A stretch of 64,000 nucleotides of DNA, taken from Leisingera sp. S132 (GTDB taxonomy: Bacteria; Pseudomonadota; Alphaproteobacteria; Rhodobacterales; Rhodobacteraceae). The notes beneath the pieces were generated by a model. That model was not told where the DNA came from, made no database searches, and saw only the letters and a program-made list of their open reading frames with translations. The position numbers and the translations under genes were made by a program. Within the stretch, counting starts at the first letter, position 1; every line of letters starts with the position of its first letter. Shown here in pieces: positions 24,392-34,830 of the stretch. The stretch spans positions 2,788,001 to 2,852,000 of the forward strand of contig NZ_CP083553.1 in the NCBI RefSeq assembly GCF_025144465.1, written 5' to 3'.

Positions 24392-25512
24392 AGCACCTGA
24401 TCCACGACGGTTTTCAGCCGCGCAATGGTGGCATCCACGTCATAGAGCTTGTCCAGGCCGAACAGACCCAGACGGAAGGTGCGGAAATCGGCAGGCTCAT
24501 CGCACTGCAGCGGCACGCCGGCGGCAATCTGAGTGCCCAGCGCCAGGAACTTCTTGCCGTTCTGCACGTCCGGATCGCTGGTGTAGCTGACCACCACGCC
24601 CGGCGCGCCAAAGCCGTCCGCAGCCACCGAAGTGATGCCTTTCTCTTTCAGCATGGCCCGTACGCCGTTGCCCAGCGCCCACTGCGCATCGCGCAGCCTA
24701 TCGAAGCCGTATTCCTTGGTCTCCAGCATGGTGTCCCGGAAGGCCTTCAGCGCATCGGTCGGCATGGTCGCGTGATAGGCGTGGCCGCCATCCTCATACG
24801 CCTTCATGATGGTGCGCCACTGCTTCAGGTTGATGGCAAAGCTGTCGGACGAGGTCTCTTCCAGCCGCGCCAGCGCACGCTCTGAGAACATCACCAGACC
24901 AGCCGAGGGCGAGGCGCTCCAGCCCTTTTGCGGGGCAGAGATCAGCACGTCGACACCGGTTGCCTTCATATCGATCCAGGCACAGCCCGACGCGATGCAG
25001 TCCAGCACCATCAGCGCGCCAACCTCATGCGCGGCTGCGGCCATGGCGGTCACATAGTCGTCCGGCAGGATCACACCTGCCGCGGTTTCCACATGCGGGG
25101 CAAAAACGATATCGGGCTTCTGCTCGTGAATCGCAGCCACCACATCCGCAATCGGCGCGGGCTCAAACGGAGAGATGCTCTCATTGCCGGTGCGGCGCGC
25201 CTTCATCACGGTGGAGGACGCGGTGAAGCCGCCTGCCTCGAAAATCTGGCTCCAGCGGTAGGAGAACCAGCCATTGCGCACCACCAGCGCATTGGCGCCG
25301 CAGGCAAACTGGCGCGCCACCGCCTCCATCGCATAGGTCCCGCCGCCGGGCACCAGCGCTACGGCCTCGGCGTTATAGACCTCTTTCAGCATCGCGTTGA
25401 TATCCAGCATCACCTGCTGGAATGTCTTGGACATATGGTTCAGCGAGCGGTCGGTGAAAACCACCGAAAATTCATCCAGACCCTGCGGGTCCACGGTATC
25501 GAGCAGTGCCAT
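24388..25512 (-). CDS. class V aminotransferase (alanine/serine-glyoxylate type)
   Basis: This 374-residue PLP enzyme has ALVPGGGTYAMEAVARQ near the start for cofactor binding, the Asp of the PLP ring site in LMVLDCIASGCAW, and the Schiff-base lysine in SAPQKGWSASPSAG. The C-terminal domain has the substrate-binding arginines in FRTFRLGLFG. Family members transfer the amino group of alanine or serine to glyoxylate or act as a lyase. The substrate cannot be decided by eye. It is probably monocistronic. Confidence 0.88.
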   Translation of the reverse strand: MALLDTVDPQGLDEFSVVFTDRSLNHMSKTFQQVMLDINAMLKEVYNAEAVALVPGGGTYAMEAVARQFACGANALVVRNGWFSYRWSQIFEAGGFTASSTVMKARRTGNESISPFEPAPIADVVAAIHEQKPDIVFAPHVETAAGVILPDDYVTAMAAAAHEVGALMVLDCIASGCAWIDMKATGVDVLISAPQKGWSASPSAGLVMFSERALARLEETSSDSFAINLKQWRTIMKAYEDGGHAYHATMPTDALKAFRDTMLETKEYGFDRLRDAQWALGNGVRAMLKEKGITSVAADGFGAPGVVVSYTSDPDVQNGKKFLALGTQIAAGVPLQCDEPADFRTFRLGLFGLDKLYDVDATIARLKTVVDQVL

Positions 25513-25656
25513 CTGGGCCTCCCTTGTCTTCCTTTACTAACGGCTAGCCGGTGCCGCAGGCTTTGGCAAAGCCTACAATGGCATACAGCGCCGCCGCTAT
25601 TCTCCGAAGGGGGATACTGGCGAAACGCAAAGGAAAAGACAGCCCAAGCACGACAG

Positions 25657-25686
25657 AAAACACCCGCATTTGCGCCAAGCGGGTTT
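25657..25686 (-). terminator. terminator of the Lrp/Lrp/hypothetical operon
   Basis: On the minus strand ACCCGC and GCGGGT pair around an 11-base loop and are followed by GTTTTCT, about 55 bases after the stop at 25740. It closes the three-gene operon. Confidence 0.55.
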
Positions 25687-25739
25687 CTGATCGGCAACAA
25701 ACACTCCGCTGCGGCGCGCCCATCCGGCGCAATCGCGCC

Positions 25740-26519
25740 TCAGCCGCCGGCGTCCCAGGCCACCGCCTGCTCGATCACCCCTGCCACCGCCAGCGCCTTT
25801 TCAGCGATCTCCGGCCGGGTACGGTCATCCAAAGCCAGATCTGCCATCCGCCAGTAAAGCACCGGCGAGGTGTAAAAGGCAAAGGCCGCAGAATTTCCGC
25901 CATTGTCCCAGAACGCCGTGATCCAGATGGACGGGCGCCCGATGCACCAGTCACGCCACAGTCTCTCCGCAAGCGTCTCTGCCGGAATGTCCAGCACCTG
26001 CGCGAACAAATCCTCCAGCCTCCATCCGGCGATCCCGAACATGCACAGCACATCATCCAGGCAGTCCTCGCCCTGCCGGACAGCCCAGTCCAGATACATC
26101 CGCTGGAACTTGTCGAGCACCGCCCACTCCGCTGCCTTCCAGCGCGCAGCGTCTCCGGTTGGAAACCGGTTCAGGCTGACCTCGAGCCCGACATAGGCCA
26201 GCTCCTCTCCGCTGGCGAGCACCTCCAGAACCCTCGGCAGCAGGTAACGCCAGATGTTCTGACCGAAGGCATCGGACACGGCGGCAAAATACCAGTCCTG
26301 CAGAAAGTGCAGCGGCAGGTCCGCAATATCGGGCACCAGGAAATCTGCCTCGATGCTTGGATCCATGCAGCACCCCTTGCAGACGCCAGTCTCCGCGGGC
26401 TTGGGTGCCGCAAAAACCCTGTAGGCTTCCGCAATCAGTTCCGCGAATTCATGATCCGCCGGCAGTGTCGCCTTCACCGGCTTTCCGTTCTTGCCTTGCA
26501 GATCCCGTCGCCCCATCAC
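25740..26519 (-). CDS. hypothetical protein with CxxCC motif
   Basis: I do not recognise this 259-residue protein. It is mostly alpha-helical with many Trp residues, no membrane segment and no signal peptide. Near residue 47 it has CKGCCMDPSIEADF, a CxxCC cluster that could hold a metal, followed by a long acidic and aromatic stretch. Its start overlaps the stop of the upstream Lrp gene by four bases (ATGA), so the two are translationally coupled. The coupling to two Lrp regulators suggests a role in amino acid metabolism, but this is inference. Confidence 0.6.
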   Translation of the reverse strand: MMGRRDLQGKNGKPVKATLPADHEFAELIAEAYRVFAAPKPAETGVCKGCCMDPSIEADFLVPDIADLPLHFLQDWYFAAVSDAFGQNIWRYLLPRVLEVLASGEELAYVGLEVSLNRFPTGDAARWKAAEWAVLDKFQRMYLDWAVRQGEDCLDDVLCMFGIAGWRLEDLFAQVLDIPAETLAERLWRDWCIGRPSIWITAFWDNGGNSAAFAFYTSPVLYWRMADLALDDRTRPEIAEKALAVAGVIEQAVAWDAGG

Positions 26520-26974
26520 CCCAGCGGCCCCGGCCTGCGCTCCTCGCTCAAGAGCACATTGGCCTCAACATTCCCCACCCCTGGCAGGGTCATCACCCGG
26601 CGCCGCAGCACCCGTTCAAAATCGGAAATGTCCCGCGCCGTCACCCGCAGGCGGTAGTCATACATGCCCAGCACATGCTCCACCGTCTGCACCTCGGGAA
26701 TGGCAGACACCGCACGCTCAAAATCCTCCAGGGACACCCGGCCTTTGGTGGCGAGCTTCACGCCCAAAAAGACGGTGACGCCAAACCCCAGCTTCTCCTT
26801 GTCCAGTTCCAGCCTGCGGCCCGCGATGATCCCCGCCTCCTGCAGCCGCTTGATCCGCCGCCAGGTGGCCGGTTGACTCAACCCCAGCTGCCGCCCCAGC
26901 GCCCCAGCGGACAGCGTTGCATCCTCCGACAGCGCCCGCAGGATGGCAAAGTCCAGATCATCCAGCGCGCTCAT
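26516..26974 (-). CDS. Lrp/AsnC family regulator (second of a tandem pair)
   Basis: This 152-residue protein has an N-terminal helix-turn-helix (LDFAILRALSEDATLSAGAL, then GLSQPATWRRIKRLQEAG) and a RAM ligand-binding domain with VEHVLGMYDYRLRVTARDI. It overlaps the upstream Lrp gene by four bases and the downstream hypothetical gene by four bases. Lrp proteins of this kind bind amino acids as octamers, and the pair could form mixed oligomers. Confidence 0.93.
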   Translation of the reverse strand: MSALDDLDFAILRALSEDATLSAGALGRQLGLSQPATWRRIKRLQEAGIIAGRRLELDKEKLGFGVTVFLGVKLATKGRVSLEDFERAVSAIPEVQTVEHVLGMYDYRLRVTARDISDFERVLRRRVMTLPGVGNVEANVLLSEERRPGPLG

Positions 26975-27426
26975 ACCGGCAGCACCTCATCCGACTTAAT
27001 CCGCGCCACATGCATCAGCGCTTCGATATCGGTGATATGCGGCAGGTTCAAAATGGCGGCGCGGTAGATCTGCTGATAATGCGGCATGTCCCGCGCGATC
27101 ACCGATAGCCGCACATCGACCTGGCCCAGAAAGGTCTGGATCTCGATCACCTCGGCAATGCCGCGGGCCGCCTCGATGAACTCGTCAAAGGCGCGCGGGT
27201 TGGTCTTGTCCAGCGTCACCCGCAGCGACACCTCCACCTCATACCCCAGGGCCCGCCAGTCGATCACGGCCCGTTGGCCGAGGATTACGCCGCCCTCCCG
27301 CAGCTTCTCCAGCCGCCGCGACAGACGCGACGCGCTGAGGCCCAGCCGTTCGGCCAGATCCGGAATCGATTGCTCCGGGTCGCTTTGCATATAGCGCAGA
27401 ATGCGCCGGTCCAGATCATCAAGCAT
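26971..27426 (-). CDS. Lrp/AsnC family regulator (first of a tandem pair)
   Basis: This 151-residue protein has an HTH in DLAERLGLSASRLSRRLEKL and a RAM domain (IQTFLGQVDVRLSVIARDM). It is the first gene of the three-gene operon and is divergent from ilvC, with 132 bases between starts. Lrp family members often control branched-chain amino acid genes, so ilvC is the obvious candidate target; this is inference. Confidence 0.93.
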   Translation of the reverse strand: MLDDLDRRILRYMQSDPEQSIPDLAERLGLSASRLSRRLEKLREGGVILGQRAVIDWRALGYEVEVSLRVTLDKTNPRAFDEFIEAARGIAEVIEIQTFLGQVDVRLSVIARDMPHYQQIYRAAILNLPHITDIEALMHVARIKSDEVLPV

Positions 27427-27525
27427 GATTTATTCACTATCAGTCAAATCGACGAATGACTACCGCAAAGAAACTGTGAATTTCATGCGCAACAGCAATC
27501 GCCTTCCCCGCCCACATGCCTATGA

Positions 27526-28581
<1,056 letters not shown>

Positions 28582-28617
28582 GGCGCCCGCGGAATCCTCC
28601 GCTGACCTTACCTCTGC

Positions 28618-28645
28618 AGGGCGCTCCGTTTCGGGGCGCCCTTTT
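28618..28645 (+). terminator. rho-independent terminator of ilvC
   Basis: AGGGCGCTCC and GGGGCGCCCT pair around a short loop and are followed by TTTTTC. It lies about 37 bases after the ilvC stop. Confidence 0.85.
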
Positions 28646-28670
28646 TCATTTGTTTCATTGAGGGTATCCG

Positions 28671-29579
28671 ATGCCAGACTCCCCCGGCGCCGCAAATTGG
28701 GCCAAGCTCCTGCTCCTCGGTGTGATCTGGGGCGCCTCCTTCATGGCGGTGTCGCTGGCGCTGCGGGGCTTCCCGCCAATGACCATCGCCGCGCTCAGGA
28801 TCTCCATCGGCGCGCTGTGTCTCCTGAGCGTGGTCTATGCCATGGGCATCTGCCTGCCGTCCCCGCGTTCCCGCGAGGGCCGCATCATCTGGGCCTGCGC
28901 CTTCGGCATGGGGTTCTTCACCAACGCCCTGCCCTTCACCCTGCTCAGCTGGGGGCAGACCTATGTGGCCAGCGGCTTTGCCGGGGTCTGCATGGCGGTG
29001 GTGCCGCTGTTTGTGCTGCCGCTGGCGCATCTGCTGGTGCCGGGTGAGCATATGACCCTGCGCCGCACCATCAGCTTCCTGATCGGCTTTGCCGGTGTGG
29101 TGGTGCTGATCGGGCTCGACGCCTTCCGCTCTGCCGGGTCCGACTTTGAATCGCTGGCCCGCCTTGCCTGCCTTGGCGCCTCTCTGTGCTACGCCATAGG
29201 CTCGATCATCACCCGGCTCTGCCCGCAGGTGAACATGCTGTCGCTCTCCGCCGCCGCTCTCCTCTGCGGGGCCGCCATGATGACCCCCGCCGCGCTCTGG
29301 GCCGAGGGCGTGCCGGAGCTGCCCGCCGTCCTGCCGCTTGGTGCCGTTATCTACCTTGGCCTGCTGCCCACCGCCCTCGCCCAGGTGCTGCTTGTGCAAG
29401 TCGCCCGCAGCGCAGGCCCGGCATTCCTGTCCACCGTGAACTACCAGGTGCCGGTCTGGTCGGTGATCTTCGGCGCCGCCCTCCTGGGCGAAACCCTGCC
29501 GCCGCAGCTGTTTGCCGCCCTTGCACTGATCCTCGGCGGCCTCCTCCTCAGCCGCAACCGCCGCCCGCGCACTGCCTGA
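28671..29579 (+). CDS. EamA/DMT-family transporter (first of two)
   Basis: This 302-residue protein has about ten membrane segments in two EamA repeats, typical of drug/metabolite exporters. The first repeat has LLLGVIWGASFMAVSLALRG and the LSWGQTYVASGFAGVCMAVVP block; the second has YQVPVWSVIFGAALLGETL. It lies just after ilvC and before a close paralogue. Substrate unknown; amino acids or their derivatives would suit the context. Confidence 0.9.
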   Translation: MPDSPGAANWAKLLLLGVIWGASFMAVSLALRGFPPMTIAALRISIGALCLLSVVYAMGICLPSPRSREGRIIWACAFGMGFFTNALPFTLLSWGQTYVASGFAGVCMAVVPLFVLPLAHLLVPGEHMTLRRTISFLIGFAGVVVLIGLDAFRSAGSDFESLARLACLGASLCYAIGSIITRLCPQVNMLSLSAAALLCGAAMMTPAALWAEGVPELPAVLPLGAVIYLGLLPTALAQVLLVQVARSAGPAFLSTVNYQVPVWSVIFGAALLGETLPPQLFAALALILGGLLLSRNRRPRTA

Positions 29580-29617
29580 GAGCAAACACTTCGATCGGTA
29601 ACAAAGCAATTGCCATT

Positions 29618-29644
29618 GACCCCGCCCGCCCGGCGGGGTCTTGT
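29618..29644 (+). terminator. terminator after the first EamA gene
   Basis: GACCCCGCC and GGCGGGGTC pair and are followed by TTGT, between the two transporter genes. Confidence 0.65.
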
Positions 29645-29671
29645 CGCGCGGAGACCCGGCACGAGGACCCC

Positions 29672-30577
29672 ATGCCCGATATCGCCCCGCGCTACTGGCT
29701 GATGATTGCCACCCTGGGCTTTGTCTGGGGCGGAACCTTTCTGCTGATCAAGCTGGCGCTGGAGGGAACCACCCCATTCTGGCTGGCGGCCAGCCGGATC
29801 GGCTTTGCTGCGCTCCTGCTCTGTGCGGTCTGGGGGTGGCGCGGGTTCAAGCTGTTCCGGGGCGAGGCCAACTGGCCCTCGCTGATCCTGATCGGCATCC
29901 TCAGCACCGCCCTGCCCTTCATGCTGATCAACTGGGGCCAGCAGCATGTCTCCTCCGGCTTCACCGGTGTCAGCATGGCGGCAATCCCGCTGATGGTGCT
30001 GCCCTTGGCGCATGTCTTTGTGCCCGGGGAGCAGATGACCCTGCGCCGCCTCATCGGTTTCTGCATCGGCTTTGCCGGGGTCGCACTGCTGATCGGCGGC
30101 AAGGCGTTTGAGACGAGCGGCGCCCAGCTGGAAGCCTATGGCCGCGCTGCCTGCCTGTCAGCGGCGGCCTGCTACTCCGTCAGTTCCATCCTGACCCGCC
30201 GCCTGCCGCCCGCCGACCCGGTCGGGCTGGCTGCAATCTTTTTGGTGATCGGCTGTTTCATCATCTTTCCGGCCGCCTGGATTGCCGAAGGCCCGCCGGT
30301 GATGCCGGACACGCGGACGCTGCTGATCGCCGCCATCCTAGGCCTGATCCCGACCGCCGCCGCCAATCTCCTGCGCGTCATCGTGGTGCGCGAGGCAGGG
30401 CCGACCTTCATGACCCTCACCAATTACCAGGTGCCGGTCTGGGCGGTGGTGCTGGGGGCGGTGTTCCTGGGCGAGGAACTGCCGCCCTCGATGCTGCTGG
30501 CAATGGTTCTGATCCTGGGCGGCCTTGGCCTTAGCCAGTTCGGCAGGCTCAGCCGCCTGTTCGGCAAAGGGGGCTAA
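29672..30577 (+). CDS. EamA/DMT-family transporter (second of two)
   Basis: The 301-residue protein starts at the ATG at 29672, with ACGAGGA upstream. It has ten predicted helices and parallels the previous gene block by block (LGFVWGGTFLLIKLALEG; NWGQQHVSSGFTGVSMAAIP; NYQVPVWAVVLGAVFLGEEL), so the two arose by tandem duplication. A terminator separates them, so they can be expressed apart. Substrate unknown. Confidence 0.9.
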   Translation: MPDIAPRYWLMIATLGFVWGGTFLLIKLALEGTTPFWLAASRIGFAALLLCAVWGWRGFKLFRGEANWPSLILIGILSTALPFMLINWGQQHVSSGFTGVSMAAIPLMVLPLAHVFVPGEQMTLRRLIGFCIGFAGVALLIGGKAFETSGAQLEAYGRAACLSAAACYSVSSILTRRLPPADPVGLAAIFLVIGCFIIFPAAWIAEGPPVMPDTRTLLIAAILGLIPTAAANLLRVIVVREAGPTFMTLTNYQVPVWAVVLGAVFLGEELPPSMLLAMVLILGGLGLSQFGRLSRLFGKGG

Positions 30578-30587
30578 ACGCCCCCTT
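30567..30587. terminator. bidirectional terminator between EamA and glmM
   Basis: AAGGGGGC and GCCCCCTT form an eight-base stem with loop TAAAC that contains the stop codon of the EamA gene. It serves convergent genes. Confidence 0.7.
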
Positions 30588-30590
30588 CAG

Positions 30591-31937
30591 TTACTCCGCG
30601 ACAGCCGCCTCAACCGCGGCAACAACACTGTCGACCGCCAGCGTCATCACTTCTGCGTCTTCGCTTTCGGCCATCACCCGCACCAGCGGCTCGGTGCCGG
30701 ACTTGCGGATCAAGAGGCGCCCCTGGCCGTCCAGCATCTTCTCAGCCGCGGCAATCGCCTCCTGCACACGCGCATCCTCCAGCGGCACCTGGCCCGCCTG
30801 GAACCGCACGTTGCGCAGCCGCTGCGGCACGGTCTCGAACTGATGCGCCAGCGCGGAGGCCTTCTGGCCGGTCTGCACCATCGCCGCCAGGAAATGCAGC
30901 CCCGCCATCAGCCCGTCGCCAGTGGTGGCATAGTCACTCATCACGATATGGCCGGATTGCTCGCCGCCCAGGTTGAACCCGCCTTCGCGCATCCGTTCCA
31001 CCACATAGCGGTCGCCCACAGCCGTGCGCTCCAGCCCCAGGCCCTTGCCCTCCAGGAAACGCTCAAGCCCGAGGTTCGACATCACGGTTGCAACCAGCGC
31101 CCCGCCGGTCAGCAGGCCATCCTCCGCCCAGCGGCTGGCCAGCAGCGCCATCAGCTGGTCGCCATCCGCCACGGTGCCGGTCTCATCGATCAGGATCACC
31201 CGGTCGGCATCGCCGTCCAGGCAGATCCCGACATGCGCGCCATGTGCCACCACCGCCTCAGCCGCGGCCTGCGGATGGGTCGAACCGCAGCCGCGGTTGA
31301 TGTTCAGACCATCCGGCGCCACCCCCACCGGGATCACCTCAGCCCCCAGTTCCCACAGGACCTCGGGCGCGGTCCGGTGCGCCGCGCCATTGGCACAGTC
31401 GATCACCACCTTCAGGCCATTGAGGCCCAGATTGCGCGGCAAGGAGCTTTTGACCCGCTCGCCATAGCGGAACCGGGCATCATCGATCCGCTTGGCACGG
31501 CCGATATTGACAGCCTGGGCCGGTTCGACCCCGGCCTCCACCAGCGCCTCGATCTCCAACTCGGCACCGTCCGACAGCTTAAAGCCGTCGGGGCCGAAGA
31601 ACTTGATGCCGTTGTCCTCGGACGGGTTGTGGCTGGCAGAGATCATCACGCCAAGATCCGCCCGCATCGAGCGCGTCATCAGCCCCACCGCCGGCGTCGG
31701 CACCGGCCCAAGCAGCAGCACGTTCATGCCGGTCGAGGTCAGCCCCGCCGTCAGCGCGTTCTCGAACATATAGCCGGACAGACGGGTATCCTTGCCGATC
31801 ACCACCCGGTGCACCCCGGTGCCGTCACGCCGGAAATAGCGCCCCACCGCCGCGCCGATGCGCAGCGCCATCTCCGCGGTCATGGGATGGATGTTGGCCG
31901 TGCCGCGCACGCCATCGGTACCAAAGAGTTTCCGCAT
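30591..31937 (-). CDS. glmM: phosphoglucosamine mutase
   Basis: GlmM converts glucosamine-6-phosphate to glucosamine-1-phosphate for UDP-GlcNAc, the start of peptidoglycan and lipopolysaccharide synthesis. The 448-residue protein starts at ATG 31937 ([12 protein letters not shown], with AGGAAA upstream). It has the phosphoserine loop [17 protein letters not shown], the metal loop LDGDADRVI and the C-terminal phosphate-binding [12 protein letters not shown]. It follows folP in the same direction with 23 bases between. Confidence 0.97.
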   Translation of the reverse strand: MRKLFGTDGVRGTANIHPMTAEMALRIGAAVGRYFRRDGTGVHRVVIGKDTRLSGYMFENALTAGLTSTGMNVLLLGPVPTPAVGLMTRSMRADLGVMISASHNPSEDNGIKFFGPDGFKLSDGAELEIEALVEAGVEPAQAVNIGRAKRIDDARFRYGERVKSSLPRNLGLNGLKVVIDCANGAAHRTAPEVLWELGAEVIPVGVAPDGLNINRGCGSTHPQAAAEAVVAHGAHVGICLDGDADRVILIDETGTVADGDQLMALLASRWAEDGLLTGGALVATVMSNLGLERFLEGKGLGLERTAVGDRYVVERMREGGFNLGGEQSGHIVMSDYATTGDGLMAGLHFLAAMVQTGQKASALAHQFETVPQRLRNVRFQAGQVPLEDARVQEAIAAAEKMLDGQGRLLIRKSGTEPLVRVMAESEDAEVMTLAVDSVVAAVEAAVAE

Positions 31938-31960
31938 TATGCTTTCCTGCCAATAAGGCC

Positions 31961-32956
31961 TTACCGGACCGCCTGCCAAAGCCGCAGAGCCTGGACCGTC
32001 TCAGCCACGTCATGCACGCGCAGGAATTGCACGCCTTGCGCCAGCGCTGCAAGCCCTACCGCAATCGACCCCGGCGCCCTTGCATCCGCGCGCGGCGCAT
32101 CGCCGATGGTGCCGATGAATTTCTTGCGCGACACCCCCAGCAGCACCGGGCAGCCAAGCCCGTGAAACAGGCTGAGATTGCGCAGCAGCGTCAGGTTGTG
32201 CGCCTGCGTCTTGCCGAACCCGATGCCCGGGTCGACCACGATCTGCTCGCGCACCACGCCGATGGCTTCCAGCCGGTCGATCTGATCGCTCAGGAAGTCA
32301 TAGACATCCAGCAGCACATTTCCGTATTGCGGGTCATCCTGCATGGTGGCCGGATCGCCCTGCGCATGCATGATGCAGACCGGCACGCTGGCCTGCGCCG
32401 CCAGCGGCGCCAGCGCCGGATCAAAGGTGAAGCCTGAGACATCATTCAGCAGGTTCGCCCCCGCTTCCAGCGCCTCCATGCCTACGGTGGCTTTGCGGGT
32501 ATCGATGGAGACCGGCACCGGGCTCTCGGCACGAATGGCCGCGATCACCGGCGCCGTGCGCTCGATCTCCTCGGCTTCGGGCACTTCGGCAGCCCCGGGC
32601 CGGGTGGACTCGCCGCCCACGTCGATGATCGTGGCGCCATCAGCCGCCATCTGCAGTGCCGCTGCCTTTCCAGCCTCGATACCGGCATGTTTGCCGCCAT
32701 CCGAGAAACTGTCCGGCGTCACGTTCAGAATGCCCATGATCTGCGGCTGTGTCATGTCCAGCCCGGCAATCGACGCACGCCGCGCGCTCAGGCGGCGGCG
32801 CTCCATCTCAGGCACCAGGCCCGCAGGCACAATCCGCGGCGGCGCCTCGCGGCTGAGGATTTCAACCTCGGTGAACCACAGTGCACTGCCCGCCAGCGGA
32901 ACCGCGCCTTCGGGACGCGCCTCACCGTGCTGAACCAACGGCCGGTAATATGTCAC
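31961..32956 (-). CDS. folP: dihydropteroate synthase
   Basis: FolP joins p-aminobenzoate to the pterin diphosphate in folate synthesis and is the sulfonamide target. The 331-residue protein has the signature blocks [42 protein letters not shown], and DPGIGFGKT, in a TIM barrel from about residue 68. The first 65 or so residues are an extra N-terminal part seen in related Rhodobacterales proteins. It overlaps folB by four bases and is coupled to it. Confidence 0.96.
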   Translation of the reverse strand: MTYYRPLVQHGEARPEGAVPLAGSALWFTEVEILSREAPPRIVPAGLVPEMERRRLSARRASIAGLDMTQPQIMGILNVTPDSFSDGGKHAGIEAGKAAALQMAADGATIIDVGGESTRPGAAEVPEAEEIERTAPVIAAIRAESPVPVSIDTRKATVGMEALEAGANLLNDVSGFTFDPALAPLAAQASVPVCIMHAQGDPATMQDDPQYGNVLLDVYDFLSDQIDRLEAIGVVREQIVVDPGIGFGKTQAHNLTLLRNLSLFHGLGCPVLLGVSRKKFIGTIGDAPRADARAPGSIAVGLAALAQGVQFLRVHDVAETVQALRLWQAVR

Positions 32957-33873
32957 AGTTGTGCTTGCTCCACGCTGACGGCCCGCAAGGGGACACCGGG
33001 ATTATCAGGCAAATCCCCGCCAAGCACAATCATCTCGCCCGCCTCGAAGGTCGCCGCAAACCAGGCCGCCAGCGCCACCGAGTTCGACGGCGGCGCCGAA
33101 GGGCCGTCCACCGCATCCAGCACGATCTTGGACGGCGCCCAGACACAGATCTGGCCGTTCTTCATCGCCCAGTCCAGCTCGGTCCGGGTGGAGACCACGA
33201 CGCAGCGGTCGTCCTTGGCCGCAAGGCGCCAGGCATTCTGTTCAATCGCCAGCAAATCGATCCGCCGCTGGGTCCATTTGTGACCCGTGGCAGGCACCGC
33301 CAGCGGATGCGTTCCGACGCACAGGATCAGCGGCCGCTTGCGGCACTCCATCTGGTCGATCCAGGTGGTCAGGTGTTCACTGTCGATGGCACCATTGGAC
33401 AGGTACATCAGCCGCGGATGCGGGCGGTCCTGCTCTTCCGCCAGATGGCTGATCTGATCCTTGGAGCGGACCACCTCGACGCCCAGCGCGCCGGGACCGC
33501 GGTCCAGCTTCTCGATCCGCACAAAGGCGCGCACCGCCTGATGCTCCAGCAGGATCCGTTCCGCCACACGCTCGGCCAGCGTCTCCAGCAGGTTCAGCCG
33601 TTCCGCCGCCAGTTCATGGGCGATGGCCTCGGTCAGCTTGTCATAGGACAGGATCCGGTCGACATCGTCGTCCAGGTCCTTGGGCAGCGGCGCGATTTCG
33701 ACCACCACGTTGAAACTGATCCGCTGGGTGGTGCCGCGCTCTGCCTGGAACGCGCCGATCTCCACTTCGACCGTATGGTCTCGCAGCGAAATCCGGTCCA
33801 GCGGGCCGGGAGCCGCGGTGGCCATCGAACGTTCGGACGGATGCGCAAAGGCAAGGCGGATTTCAGAGGACAT
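32953..33873 (-). CDS. folB: dihydroneopterin aldolase fused to amino acid kinase-like domain
   Basis: Residues about 24-140 match the FolB fold: RISLRDHTVEVEIGAFQAERG with the active-site Glu, a YDKLTEAI block and the RIEKLDRGPGALG strand. The active-site Lys of Escherichia coli FolB (LSKPGA) reads Arg here (LDRGPGA). The remaining 165 residues are extra. They resemble the C-terminal half of amino acid/uridylate-type kinases (LILCVGTHPLAV, then SNSVALAAWFAATFEAGEMI), with no clear catalytic set. The folB-folP-glmM order and the four-base overlap with folP support a folate role. FolB makes 6-hydroxymethyl-dihydropterin and glycolaldehyde from dihydroneopterin. Confidence 0.75.
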   Translation of the reverse strand: MSSEIRLAFAHPSERSMATAAPGPLDRISLRDHTVEVEIGAFQAERGTTQRISFNVVVEIAPLPKDLDDDVDRILSYDKLTEAIAHELAAERLNLLETLAERVAERILLEHQAVRAFVRIEKLDRGPGALGVEVVRSKDQISHLAEEQDRPHPRLMYLSNGAIDSEHLTTWIDQMECRKRPLILCVGTHPLAVPATGHKWTQRRIDLLAIEQNAWRLAAKDDRCVVVSTRTELDWAMKNGQICVWAPSKIVLDAVDGPSAPPSNSVALAAWFAATFEAGEMIVLGGDLPDNPGVPLRAVSVEQAQL

Positions 33874-33970
33874 GGGAAACGGGCCTTTGGCTGGCTGTGT
33901 CAGGTGCGGGACCCAACAATAGACTTTCAGCGGCTTCTTAACAGTCCCGCATACGCCATGCCAGTAGCAG

Positions 33971-33994
33971 AAAGCGGCACCGGGATGCCGCCTT
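33971..33994 (-). terminator. hairpin after the cell wall hydrolase gene
   Basis: On the minus strand AAGGCGGCA and TGCCGCTTT pair around a six-base loop and end in TTTCTG, eight bases after the stop of the gene at 34002. Confidence 0.5.
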
Positions 33995-34001
33995 CAAGAC
34001 A

Positions 34002-34658
34002 TCAGTTGCTCATCGCGGTCTGATAGCGATCGTCGCGGTAGAACAGATGCACGCCGATGCGCGTGGTGTTTGTGAAGGTGCGGCTCCAGCGCGGGCGCAC
34101 CGCGGTGGTGTGATAGTAGGTCGCGCCTGCGGTCAGCTCCGACTTCAGCCCGTCCAGCGCGGCACGCGCCACCTTGGCCACCCGCTGATACGCTTTCTTC
34201 TCGCGGATCACTTCCTCGTAGCCGTCGCAGGTGTAGGTGAACTGGCACTGGTACTTGCGCCCGGTCCCCTGGTTGATCACCCCGCAAGGCGTGTTCGGGA
34301 ACTGTTCGCTCTGGACCCGGTTCAGGATCACCTCGGCCACCGCGAACTGGCCCTTCACGGTCTCGCCGCGCGCCTCGAAGTACAGCGCCTCGGCCAGGCA
34401 GGCGAACTGTTCGCCGCCGGTCGCTTTGGGCTGGGCATCCAGCCAGGCTTTTGAGTACTCCACCTGTTGCGTGCCGGTCTTGCGGTTCTTGAACGGATTG
34501 GAGCGGAATCCGAAAAATCCGCTGAACTTCCGCGCAGGCACCGCGTTGAGACTGGCCTGCTCACGCTCGATCAGCGCATCCAGGCCGGTTTCGGCAGAAA
34601 CACTCTTACCCATCGTGATGGTGGCAGCCATCACGGCAATCATAGTCAACAATTTCAT
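34002..34658 (-). CDS. SleB-like cell wall hydrolase
   Basis: This 218-residue protein has a signal peptide (MKLLTMIAVMAATITMGKSV) and a C-terminal hydrolase-2 domain with the active-site Glu in CLAEALYFEARGE, followed by GQFAVAEVILNRVQ, NTPCGVINQG and an aromatic YHTTAVRPRW block. The family cuts peptidoglycan as a lytic transglycosylase or amidase, in growth or division. Four or more cysteines in the hydrolase domain could form disulfides in the periplasm. A CtrA-type half-site TTAACCAT (minus strand) lies about 110 bases upstream. Confidence 0.9.
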   Translation of the reverse strand: MKLLTMIAVMAATITMGKSVSAETGLDALIEREQASLNAVPARKFSGFFGFRSNPFKNRKTGTQQVEYSKAWLDAQPKATGGEQFACLAEALYFEARGETVKGQFAVAEVILNRVQSEQFPNTPCGVINQGTGRKYQCQFTYTCDGYEEVIREKKAYQRVAKVARAALDGLKSELTAGATYYHTTAVRPRWSRTFTNTTRIGVHLFYRDDRYQTAMSN

Positions 34659-34830
34659 TCAGGGTTCCCCCGTCCTAGCAGCTTGCAACCGGTTGCCCCG
34701 GCCACATGCGGACGCAGCCTTTAAAGGAAATGACCCCAAACGTCCAGCTTGCCGCCCGGGGGTGCGACAGCATGGTTAACGCACAGGCGGGGCCAGGACC
34801 GTCTCCGGCCACTGGATATTCAGAATTTTC

